From Fidelibacterota bacterium (GTDB lineage: Bacteria; Fidelibacterota; Fidelibacteria; Fidelibacterales; Fidelibacteraceae): 5,282 bases of DNA. The number at the start of each line of letters is the position of its first letter. The stretch's first letter is position 1. Below are positions 1 to 5,282 of the stretch, piece by piece. Where the stretch lies: NCBI GenBank assembly GCA_023134755.1, contig JAGLUM010000407.1:1-5282 (forward strand). Direction: 5' to 3'. The notes below the pieces were generated by a model, which did no database searches, was not told the origin of the DNA, and worked only from the letters and a program-made list of their open reading frames with translations. The position numbers were made by a program, and so were the translations under genes.

Positions 1-12
1 TGTCCGGCATAA

Positions 13-77
13 GTCGTGAACCGTGAAGCGTAAACTGTAAATCGTGCCTGCCAGGCGAAATACGATGTAAATCGTAA
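13..77 (+). repeat. Degenerate heptad repeat array, left part (NNNGTRA)
   Basis: Seen directly: consecutive 7-bp units GTCGTGA, ACCGTGA, AGCGTAA, ACTGTAA and a decayed ATCGTGC occupy 13-47. After a 16-nt spacer, two more units, GATGTAA and ATCGTAA, occupy 64-77. The constant part is GTRA every seven bases, and the first three positions vary. The last two units also form a small hairpin, with TACGAT (61-66) pairing with ATCGTA (71-76) around a GTAA loop. The spacer holds GCCTG-C-CAGGC (46-56). No reading frame or RNA gene is apparent. Degenerate heptameric intergenic repeats are known in some bacteria, for example the cyanobacterial STRR family. I do not identify this one with a named family. 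Confidence 0.7.
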
Positions 78-105
78 TGAAGCCTGATCCGGCCCCGATG
101 CTTCA
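78..105. repeat. Small inverted repeat between the heptad arrays
   Basis: TGAAGC (78-83) and GCTTCA (100-105) form a 6-bp inverted repeat around a GC-rich 16-nt loop. There is no T run after it, so it does not look like an intrinsic terminator. It may be the apex of a larger fold joining the two inverted heptad arrays, but a chance hairpin is possible. Confidence 0.35.
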
Positions 106-116
106 GGGAAGACGGA

Positions 117-144
117 TTACCCGTTACCAGTTACTTATTACCCG
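117..144 (-). repeat. Degenerate heptad repeat array, right part, inverted (TTACNNN)
   Basis: Four 7-bp units in strict register: TTACCCG, TTACCAG, TTACTTA and TTACCCG, followed by one more TTAC at 147-150 that is out of phase by two bases. On the minus strand these read NNNGTAA, the same pattern as the array at 13-77, so the two arrays are inverted relative to each other. The right array is bracketed by a 7-bp inverted repeat, AAGACGG (109-115) and CCGTCTT (142-148). Transcribed together, the arrays could fold imperfectly on each other with TTAC/GTRA pairing every seven bases. The function is unknown. Confidence 0.7.
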
Positions 145-169
145 TCTTACAAATTTTTCCGATATAATA

Positions 170-198
170 AAAAAGGGCTGAATATTTCAGCCCTTTTT
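170..198 (-). terminator. Rho-independent terminator of the hydCBA operon (symmetrical, possibly bidirectional)
   Basis: A perfect hairpin: the core GGGCTGAA (175-182) pairs with TTCAGCCC (186-193) around a TAT loop, and five flanking A-T pairs extend it to 13 bp. Read on the minus strand, it starts 18 nt after the hydA stop codon and ends in a run of Ts (positions 174 down to 169), as expected for an intrinsic terminator. The plus strand also ends in five Ts (194-198), so it could stop transcription arriving from the left as well. Confidence 0.92.
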
Positions 199-216
199 AC
201 ATTCATTGTATTAAAT

Positions 217-2007
217 CTATACGCGTTCCCGGCGGGTATACTTTGTATGAAGTAAACGATGTGATACCTCACCTAAAGGAGCTCCGAGGAATTCTTTATA
301 TAATTGAATCACTTCGGGATTTTCATGTGATTTCCGGATTGTCTTCTTTTCATCTTCCGTATAAATAGCTTCTGCGCGTTTTCTGCGGATTTCGTCATTG
401 GTCGGGATGGGTTGTCCACCACCTCCGATACATCCGCTCGGACATCCCATTATTTCTATGAAATGATAAGGTGACTCACCCATAACGATATCATCCATGA
501 TCTGTGCCGCATTTGTAAGTCCGTGAGCTACCGCAACACGTAATTCAATGCCTTCGAGGAAGCTCCATTCCGGAAGTACCTTTTCCAATTTAATCGTTGC
601 ATCACGAATACCTTCCATACCACGCACAGGTGTAATATTCAAACCATCGAATGGCACTTCACGGCCTGTTACAATTTCGTATGCCGTACGTAAGGCTGCT
701 TCCATCACACCCCCGGTTACCCCAAAGATAACACTGGCCCCGGTAGATGAACCCATGAATTTATCGTATTCTGAGTTAGGTAATTCTTTAAAATTGATAC
801 CGGACTGGCGGATCATGTGTCCCAATTCACGCGTAGTACATACCAGATCGATATCCGGATGACCGCTGTCTTTCATTTCCATACGATTAGCTTCATATTT
901 CTTTGCAGAACATGGCATTACGGATACATTGACGATATTTTCTGGATCCAATTTTCTTTTTTCAGCATAATATGTTTTAGCAATTGCACCAAACATCTGC
1001 TGTGGAGATTTACAGGTAGACAGAAGATCTAGATGATCCGGGTACAAATGTTCAATAAACTTGATCCATGCCGGAGAACAAGATGTCATTAGCGGGAGAG
1101 CAACATCTTCTTTATCAACTAATTTGCGCTTTAAACGCTGCAGGAGTTCATGACTTTCTTCTACAATAGTCAAATCTGCACCGAAATCGGTATCCAGCAC
1201 CGAATCAAAGCCCATATGTTTGAGAGCAGTTACCATCTTGCCTGTTACCCGGGCTCCGGGTTCATATCCCAGCATCTCACCCAGAGCAACACGGACTGCC
1301 GGAGCTGTCTGAACGATAACATGTTTAGTCGGATCTCCAATAGCATCCCAGATATCATCAATATAACGTCGTTCTGTTAAAGCACCTGTTGGGCAGCGAT
1401 TGATACACTGACCACAGTTAGTACATATAACATCACTCATCGCTGCATCAAAGAATGTGCCAATCTTCATTTCTCCACCCTTGTTGATAACATCGAGTGC
1501 ATTCACATTTTGCAGTATTGCACAGGTGCGAACGCATCGTTGACAGCGAATACATTTACTTTCATCTTTTTCAATTGCCCAGGATGTGCGATCGGTGATA
1601 AATATCTTGTCTTTAAGTAAATTTATATAAATTTCATTATCAATATTATATTCAGCCGCAAGATCCTGTAATTCACAGTTTGTACTACGATAACATATTG
1701 TACATTGAGTAGAATGTTCAGATATCAACAGTGCCAGAATGTCACGACGAGCGCGACGAACCAATGGTGAATTTGTATATACGACCATTCCCTCCATGGC
1801 GGGTGTTGCACAAGCTGCAGGGAGAACACGCCATTCTTCGACCTCAACGACACACACGCGGCAATTACCTGCTATGCAAAGATCTTCATGATAACACAGT
1901 GTAGGGATCTTTACGTTTTTTGATTTAGCCGCTTCTAAAAGTAGCGTTCCTTCAGAAACAGTTATTTCTGTTCCATCTATGACTAAATTAATCATTTTTT
2001 TTGACAT
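217..2007 (-). CDS. hydA: [FeFe] hydrogenase catalytic subunit HydA (NuoG-like N-terminus, group A)
   Basis: Catalytic subunit of a cytoplasmic NADH-linked [FeFe] hydrogenase; it passes electrons through Fe-S clusters to the H-cluster, where protons and H2 interconvert. Numbering from the ATG at 2007 (596 aa), the domains are: a plant-type [2Fe-2S] ferredoxin (C38, C49, C52, C66); a His-ligated [4Fe-4S] site as in NuoG (H98, C102, C105, C111); two CxxCxxCxxxC [4Fe-4S] motifs (C152-C162 and C195-C205); then the H-cluster domain with TSCSPAW (308-314), MPCSAKK (364-370) and EIMGCPSGC (518-526, C522 and C526). The C-terminal small-subunit-like segment with RKSHEN is present. Length fits the NADH-linked type; there is no extra C-terminal [2Fe-2S] domain. 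The second Cys of the usual TSCCP is Ser311. An ATG at 2019, 1 nt after the hydB stop, would add four residues, but GAGGG lies 5 nt before the ATG at 2007, so I prefer the latter. The family assignment is very secure. Confidence 0.96.
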   Translation of the reverse strand: MSKKMINLVIDGTEITVSEGTLLLEAAKSKNVKIPTLCYHEDLCIAGNCRVCVVEVEEWRVLPAACATPAMEGMVVYTNSPLVRRARRDILALLISEHSTQCTICYRSTNCELQDLAAEYNIDNEIYINLLKDKIFITDRTSWAIEKDESKCIRCQRCVRTCAILQNVNALDVINKGGEMKIGTFFDAAMSDVICTNCGQCINRCPTGALTERRYIDDIWDAIGDPTKHVIVQTAPAVRVALGEMLGYEPGARVTGKMVTALKHMGFDSVLDTDFGADLTIVEESHELLQRLKRKLVDKEDVALPLMTSCSPAWIKFIEHLYPDHLDLLSTCKSPQQMFGAIAKTYYAEKRKLDPENIVNVSVMPCSAKKYEANRMEMKDSGHPDIDLVCTTRELGHMIRQSGINFKELPNSEYDKFMGSSTGASVIFGVTGGVMEAALRTAYEIVTGREVPFDGLNITPVRGMEGIRDATIKLEKVLPEWSFLEGIELRVAVAHGLTNAAQIMDDIVMGESPYHFIEIMGCPSGCIGGGGQPIPTNDEIRRKRAEAIYTEDEKKTIRKSHENPEVIQLYKEFLGAPLGEVSHRLLHTKYTRRERV

Positions 2008-2012
2008 GGTTT

Positions 2013-2017
2013 CCCTC
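2013..2017 (-). promoter_or_regulatory. Shine-Dalgarno site of hydA that decides the start
   Basis: On the minus strand GAGGG stands 5 nt before the ATG at 2007. It overlaps the alternative ATG at 2019, which has only AT-rich sequence without a purine-rich site in front of it. The preferred start gives an N-terminus MSKKMINLVIDG, leading directly into the ferredoxin fold. Confidence 0.65.
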
Positions 2018-2020
2018 ATA

Positions 2021-3199
2021 TTAATAAATCATTTCTTCTCTGAAATTCTCGACAATTGAAGAGAATGAGTTCGCGACTGACTGACCCAATCCGCATTTTG
2101 CAGTTATTTTCATTGTTTTTGCAAGGCGTAAAAGGTCATTCAAGTATTTCTGACTTTTCTCTCCGCGTTTTACTGCTTCAACTCCTTTCAGGAGTTGTTG
2201 GCAACCAACACGGCAGGGTGTACATTGTCCACAAGATTCTTCTTCAAAGAAGACCAGGTAATTATGAAGTACGTTATACATTGAACGAGAACTGTTAAAA
2301 ATCATCATCGAACCACCGGTTGGAAGTGAGAATCCCTTCAAACCGCCCTGGTAACCGATATGGGTTTCTTTGAAACGTTTACGGGGAACACAAAAACCCG
2401 ATGCCCCGCCAACCTGGACAGCTTTTGTATCACCATCACCAAATTCTTTAACAAAACTCTCTAAGGTCATACCCAGTTCCACTTCATAAATTCCCGCTTT
2501 CGGTGTATCTCCGGATACTGAGAATAATTTTGATCCACTGGAACCTTTAACTCCCATTTCTTTAAATTTATCAGCGCCTATATGCATGATCATCATAGTA
2601 TAAACGAATGTTTCAACATTATTCACAACAGTGGGTTTCCCTAAGTAGCCGTCTTGTGTTGGATATGGCGGTTTATTGCGAGGTTCACCGCGTCTTCCTT
2701 CCATAGATTCAATAAGGGAGGTTTCTTCACCGCAGATATACGCACCACCACCGATAAATAACTTAACAGTAAAGTCCAGCTCAAAATCTTCCATCCATTC
2801 ATGGAAGGTATCCAACATTTTTTCCAGTTTAGGTATTAAAAAACGATATTCCTGCCGGAGATAGATAAATCCTTCCCGTGCCCCGATAACGTAAGCACAT
2901 AATGCCATGCCGCCTAAAACCTTACAGAGGATCCGATCAAGAATTTCACGATCCTTAAATGTACCGGGTTCGCCTTCGTCTGCATTACAAATAACATATT
3001 TCCGATTGCTTTTTTCTGCAGCTGCCACTTTCCATTTTAATCCGGTGGGAAAACCGGCTCCACCGCGACCTTTTAACTCGGAATCAATCAACATTTGAAT
3101 GATCTCTTCTTTTGGTTTTTTGAGAGAAGCTTTTATAATTTCATTGCAATTACAATTCTTAAAAATCAGGTCAACTCTTTTTACTTTTTGCTTAGCCAT
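2021..3199 (-). CDS. hydB: NADH-binding hydrogenase subunit HydB (NuoF-like, short form)
   Basis: Flavoprotein subunit that oxidises NADH (or reduces NAD+) at FMN and passes electrons toward HydA. Visible in order: the FMN/NAD loop GRGGAGFPTG (44-53); CNADEGEPGTFKDR (71-84); the GGGAYICGEE region (150-159) followed by EGRRGEPRNKPPYP (167-180); and the complex-I N3-type [4Fe-4S] site SCGQCTPCR with C323, C326 and C329, completed by C369. At 392 aa it is only the NuoF core. Classical bifurcating HydB proteins are near 600 aa, with an N-terminal thioredoxin-like [2Fe-2S] domain and a C-terminal double [4Fe-4S] ferredoxin domain; both are absent. The segment before the glycine-rich loop is also shorter than I expect for NuoF. 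The frame is closed by a stop just upstream, so no longer start exists. The ribosome site is weak (AAAAAGG about 10 nt before the ATG). The gene lies 21 nt after hydC and 13 nt before hydA, so one operon is clear. Confidence 0.95.
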   Translation of the reverse strand: MAKQKVKRVDLIFKNCNCNEIIKASLKKPKEEIIQMLIDSELKGRGGAGFPTGLKWKVAAAEKSNRKYVICNADEGEPGTFKDREILDRILCKVLGGMALCAYVIGAREGFIYLRQEYRFLIPKLEKMLDTFHEWMEDFELDFTVKLFIGGGAYICGEETSLIESMEGRRGEPRNKPPYPTQDGYLGKPTVVNNVETFVYTMMIMHIGADKFKEMGVKGSSGSKLFSVSGDTPKAGIYEVELGMTLESFVKEFGDGDTKAVQVGGASGFCVPRKRFKETHIGYQGGLKGFSLPTGGSMMIFNSSRSMYNVLHNYLVFFEEESCGQCTPCRVGCQQLLKGVEAVKRGEKSQKYLNDLLRLAKTMKITAKCGLGQSVANSFSSIVENFREEMIY

Positions 3200-3220
3200 T
3201 CTGTTTAACCTTTTTATTTA

Positions 3221-3685
3221 TTATTTTTTATAGTATTCATCAATTATCTGAACGACATTTTCAGACGTTAAATCCGTGTACGGTTCATCATTAACCAGCA
3301 TTGCAGGGCCTTTATGACACCATCCAATACAGTTTGTTTCCATTAAACTAAATTTACCGTCACTTGTTGTTTCACCCACTTTAATTTTTAGGCGTTCCTC
3401 CAAAGCCATCGTAATATCATTTGAGCCTTTCATGTAACAACTAATCGTCTTACATATCCAAATAGTATTCTGACCTCGTTTTTCCAAAGCAATAAAATGA
3501 TAAAAAGATGCAACTCCATAAACATGTGCTGATGGTAATCCCATTTCAGCACCAATTTCCGCAATATCATTACGTGATAAATAATTTTTAATTTGCTGCA
3601 CTTCCTGTAAAATGGGGAGCAAATTTTTACGTTCTTTACCGTATTTTACAACTGCAGCCTTTATAGCGCTTTCTCTTCCTCGCAT
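3221..3685 (-). CDS. hydC: NuoE-like [2Fe-2S] hydrogenase subunit HydC
   Basis: Small electron-transfer subunit of the hydrogenase, homologous to the 24-kDa NuoE subunit of complex I. It has an N-terminal helical part (about 1-65, including the family pattern PILQEVQ and the VYGVASFYHF segment) and a thioredoxin-like domain binding one [2Fe-2S] through C78 and C83 (CX4C) and C119 and C123 (CX3C, in NCIGWCHKGPAM). The length of 154 aa is normal for the family. It is the first gene of the operon. The start is supported by AGGAAG 9 nt upstream, with GAGGG closer in, and by the N-terminus matching the usual beginning of the NuoE helical bundle. In homologous complexes this subunit docks on the NuoF-like flavoprotein. 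An equivalent name in the Hnd nomenclature is HndA. No key residue is missing. Confidence 0.95.
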   Translation of the reverse strand: MRGRESAIKAAVVKYGKERKNLLPILQEVQQIKNYLSRNDIAEIGAEMGLPSAHVYGVASFYHFIALEKRGQNTIWICKTISCYMKGSNDITMALEERLKIKVGETTSDGKFSLMETNCIGWCHKGPAMLVNDEPYTDLTSENVVQIIDEYYKK

Positions 3686-3706
3686 ACGCCCTCGCTTCCT
3701 TTTTGG

Positions 3707-3722
3707 GTTCGTTTCAACGAAC
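3707..3722. promoter_or_regulatory. 16-bp palindrome upstream of hydC, candidate operator
   Basis: GTTCGTT-TC-AACGAAC: two perfect 7-bp arms around a 2-bp centre, 21 nt before the hydC ATG and just upstream of its ribosome site. In an otherwise AT-rich region this GC-containing perfect dyad stands out. The shape fits a homodimeric repressor site, or a compact hairpin in the leader mRNA. The binding protein is not identifiable from the sequence. Confidence 0.55.
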
Positions 3723-3724
3723 TA

Positions 3725-3740
3725 TTTAATTAAAATTAAA
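3725..3740. repeat. Second 16-bp palindrome, AT-only
   Basis: TTTAATT-AA-AATTAAA, again 7-bp arms with a 2-bp centre, placed 2 bp beyond the first palindrome so that the centres are 18 bp apart. It contains no G or C, so chance is a real possibility in this AT-rich stretch. The identical geometry and close spacing are the reasons to list it. Confidence 0.35.
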
Positions 3741-3755
3741 CAATATGAAATATAC

Positions 3756-3783
3756 ATTTTATTAGCTTATTTTTCCTATACAA
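3756..3783 (-). promoter_or_regulatory. Candidate sigma70-like promoter of hydCBA
   Basis: On the minus strand TTGTAT (3783-3778) and TAAAAT (3761-3756) are separated by 16 bp. This would start transcription near 3749 and give a leader of about 64 nt that includes both palindromes, a position suited to repression. The match to consensus is partial. A rival candidate is TATAAT (3866-3861) with TTGGAT 18 bp upstream (3890-3885), reaching into the dxs coding start; it has a perfect -10 box but a poor -35 box. Confidence 0.3.
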
Positions 3784-3808
3784 TTCATAATATTTTTTAA
3801 CTTCTTTG

Positions 3809-3836
3809 TTGAAAACTTATACAATATTTTTAAAAT
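3809..3836 (+). promoter_or_regulatory. Candidate sigma70-like promoter of dxs
   Basis: TTGAAA (3809-3814), a 16-bp spacer, then TAAAAT (3831-3836). Transcription would begin around 3843, leaving a leader of about 30 nt before the dxs ATG. The boxes fit the consensus moderately well, but AT-rich DNA gives such matches often. Confidence 0.35.
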
Positions 3837-3873
3837 TTTGAATTCACAGAAAAGTTTATTATTATACCTCCTT

Positions 3874-5282
3874 ATGAACGATCAATCCAAAAAAAATATC
3901 CTAAAAAACATAGAATCGCCCACAGATATAAAGCATCTGAGCATACCGGAACTATCCCGGCTTGCTGAAGAATTACGCGCATATATTATTAATATTGTAT
4001 CGGAAACCGGCGGTCACTTAGCTCCCTCGCTGGGAACAGTTGAACTTACTATCGCATTACTGTATGTTTTTGATCTTCCGAATGATAAAATTGTATGGGA
4101 TGTTGGTCACCAAGCTTATCCTTTTAAAGTTCTTACGGGACGCCGGGAAGCGTTAAAGACAATTCGTCACTATGGCGGTATCAGCGGTTTTCCGAAACGC
4201 AGTGAGAGTAAATATGATATTGTGGGCGTCGGACACGCATCAACATCTATTTCGTCTGCTCTGGGTATTTCTGTAGCAGAATCTTTACTGAATTATCATA
4301 ACCATATTATTGCGGTTATCGGTGATGGCGCGTTAACCGGCGGATTAGCCTGGGAAGGTATGAACAACGCCGGTAATCTAAAAAAACAATTGCTTGTTAT
4401 TTTAAATGACAATGAAATGTCTATTTCTAAAAATGTCGGCAGTATTCCGACTTATCTTAATCGAATCGTTACAACACCTTTTTATAATAAGGTAAAGGAT
4501 GATCTTTGGGGTTTAACCCGAAATCGAAAGATCCTGCGTTCCATGTTGCAAACTTTTAAAGGAACGCTTAAGACATTGTTATCCCGGAATGTGATGTTTG
4601 ATGAACTGGGTCTGCGATATATCGGTCCGGTTGACGGTCACAATATTCCGAATCTTGTCTTTGCCCTGAAACGAATTAAAAAATTGAACCAGCCGATTCT
4701 TTTGCATGTATTGACCAAAAAAGGGAAAGGGCTTAAAGCAGCAGAAGATAATCCGACAGAATACCATGGGATTAAAGGGAACGGCGCTGTGAAACATATA
4801 TCGGATAACACTATTTCCTATACTAATGTATTTGGTAAAAGTATTGTTGAATTAGCTAAAATGCATGATGATATTGTTGCCATTACTGCAGCCATGACAG
4901 ACGGAACCGGATTGAAAGATTACGCAAAAGCATTTCCAGACCGCTTTTTTGATGTCGGTATTGCTGAAGCGCATGCGATTACTTTTGCATCCGGCTTAGC
5001 TATTGGCGGATTGCGGCCGGTTGTAGCTATCTACTCCAGTTTTATGCAGCGGGCTGTCGATAGCGTTATTCATGATGTAGTTCTGCAAAAACTGCCGGTC
5101 ATTTTTTGTCTGGACCGTGCCGGACTTGTTGGAGAAGACGGCCCAACCCACCACGGAGTATTTGACCTTGCATTTTTAAGCATGCTGCCGAATACCATTG
5201 TATGTGCACCCAAGGACGGCGATGAGCTTCGCAACCTGATGCATTTTGCCTACACTGTTAAAGATCAGGCAATATTTATCCG
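3874..5282 (+). CDS. dxs: 1-deoxy-D-xylulose-5-phosphate synthase Dxs, 3' end outside window
   Basis: Thiamine-diphosphate enzyme that condenses pyruvate and glyceraldehyde 3-phosphate into 1-deoxy-D-xylulose 5-phosphate, the first step of the MEP isoprenoid pathway and a precursor for thiamine and pyridoxal phosphate; cytoplasmic. The frame is open to the window end with 469 complete codons of roughly 620-640. Visible: the conserved GGH with H48; WDVGHQAY with H79; the ThDP/Mg motif from GDG (150-152) to NDN (178-180); IGPVDGH; the catalytic glutamate E365 in GIAEAHA (equivalent to E. coli E370); and the pyrimidine-domain residues Y387, R393, R415, D422 and H426 matching E. coli Y392, R398, R420, D427 and H431. 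The start fits the family N-terminus. No Shine-Dalgarno precedes it; the bases before the ATG read ACCTCCTT. It is divergent from hydC. The C-terminal transketolase domain lies beyond the window. Confidence 0.97.
   Translation, partial: MNDQSKKNILKNIESPTDIKHLSIPELSRLAEELRAYIINIVSETGGHLAPSLGTVELTIALLYVFDLPNDKIVWDVGHQAYPFKVLTGRREALKTIRHYGGISGFPKRSESKYDIVGVGHASTSISSALGISVAESLLNYHNHIIAVIGDGALTGGLAWEGMNNAGNLKKQLLVILNDNEMSISKNVGSIPTYLNRIVTTPFYNKVKDDLWGLTRNRKILRSMLQTFKGTLKTLLSRNVMFDELGLRYIGPVDGHNIPNLVFALKRIKKLNQPILLHVLTKKGKGLKAAEDNPTEYHGIKGNGAVKHISDNTISYTNVFGKSIVELAKMHDDIVAITAAMTDGTGLKDYAKAFPDRFFDVGIAEAHAITFASGLAIGGLRPVVAIYSSFMQRAVDSVIHDVVLQKLPVIFCLDRAGLVGEDGPTHHGVFDLAFLSMLPNTIVCAPKDGDELRNLMHFAYTVKDQAIFI

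Larger units (their letters stand above)
3686..3873. promoter_or_regulatory. Divergent hydC/dxs promoter region
   Basis: A 188-bp, strongly AT-rich gap between the start codons of hydC (minus) and dxs (plus), with no reading frame worth calling. It must hold the start signals for both directions. It contains two adjacent 16-bp palindromes near hydC, several sigma70-like boxes on both strands, the restriction-like palindrome TGAATTCA (3839-3846), and the sequence ACCTCCTT directly before the dxs ATG. I see no known riboswitch pattern and no clear Rex, FNR or CRP site. Confidence 0.75.

Noticed and set aside
13..150. Possible CRISPR array in the repeat region
   Set aside because: The units are only 7 bp, are degenerate and have no spacers of unique sequence; no cas genes are present.
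548..1380. Plus-strand open frames of 104, 71 and 76 codons inside hydA
   Set aside because: They lie antisense to a well conserved hydrogenase gene, have no ribosome sites or recognisable domains, and are explained as shadow frames.
2056..3098. Plus-strand open frames of 62-80 codons inside hydB
   Set aside because: They are antisense to conserved HydB motifs, with no supporting start signals and no recognisable protein features.
3612..3800. Plus-strand 62-codon frame spanning the hydC start and the divergent promoter
   Set aside because: The first part mirrors hydC, and the rest is AT-rich promoter DNA that naturally encodes Ile/Tyr/Leu. There is no ribosome site.
3838..3850. Possible Rex-type redox operator (TTGAATTCACAGA) upstream of dxs and hydC
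   Set aside because: Only one half resembles the TTGTGAA/TTCACAA arms and the spacing is wrong; what remains is a plain 8-bp TGAATTCA palindrome.
3843..3874. Small minus-strand ORF driven by the perfect TAAGGAGGT
   Set aside because: The nearest GTG is about 18 nt away and is followed by a stop after five codons, so no plausible peptide is encoded.
4579..4797. Minus-strand 72-codon frame inside dxs
   Set aside because: It is antisense to the conserved middle of Dxs, without a start signal.

Overview
The window comes from an anaerobic or facultatively anaerobic bacterium with moderate GC in its genes and very AT-rich intergenic DNA. The evidence is a trimeric NADH-linked [FeFe] hydrogenase operon next to an MEP-pathway isoprenoid gene. 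I cannot name the phylum from the sequence. Shine-Dalgarno sites are clear for hydC and hydA, weak for hydB, and absent for dxs.

Layout: Bases 1-168 hold no gene, but they contain degenerate 7-bp repeats. Heptads on the left are in one orientation (NNNGTRA), and heptads on the right are in the opposite orientation (TTACNNN). A strong hairpin terminator at 170-198 closes the leftward operon. Bases 217-3685 on the minus strand hold three closely packed genes, transcribed hydC, hydB, hydA, with gaps of 21 and 13 nt. A 188-bp AT-rich divergent promoter region (3686-3873) follows, with two adjacent 16-bp palindromes just upstream of hydC. From 3874 on the plus strand runs dxs, which is cut by the window end after 469 codons.

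How the genes work together: HydC (NuoE-like, [2Fe-2S]), HydB (NuoF-like, FMN/NAD(H) site plus one [4Fe-4S]) and HydA (NuoG-like Fe-S relay joined to an H-cluster domain) resemble the complex I NADH module with the output end replaced by an H2-forming site. The likely reaction is reversible electron exchange between NADH and protons/H2 in the cytoplasm. HydB is a minimal form without the extra N-terminal [2Fe-2S] and C-terminal ferredoxin domains of the classical electron-bifurcating HydB. This makes a ferredoxin-independent enzyme plausible, but that is inference. Hydrogenase maturation genes (hydE, hydF, hydG) are not in the window. Dxs makes 1-deoxy-D-xylulose 5-phosphate and has no evident functional link to the hydrogenase beyond sharing the divergent promoter region.

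Most notable points: the reduced HydB, a TSCSP variant of the first H-cluster motif in HydA, the inverted heptad arrays, the paired palindromes before hydC, and a dxs start preceded by an anti-Shine-Dalgarno-like sequence. I found no CRISPR array, tRNA, rRNA, insertion sequence or clearly new system.
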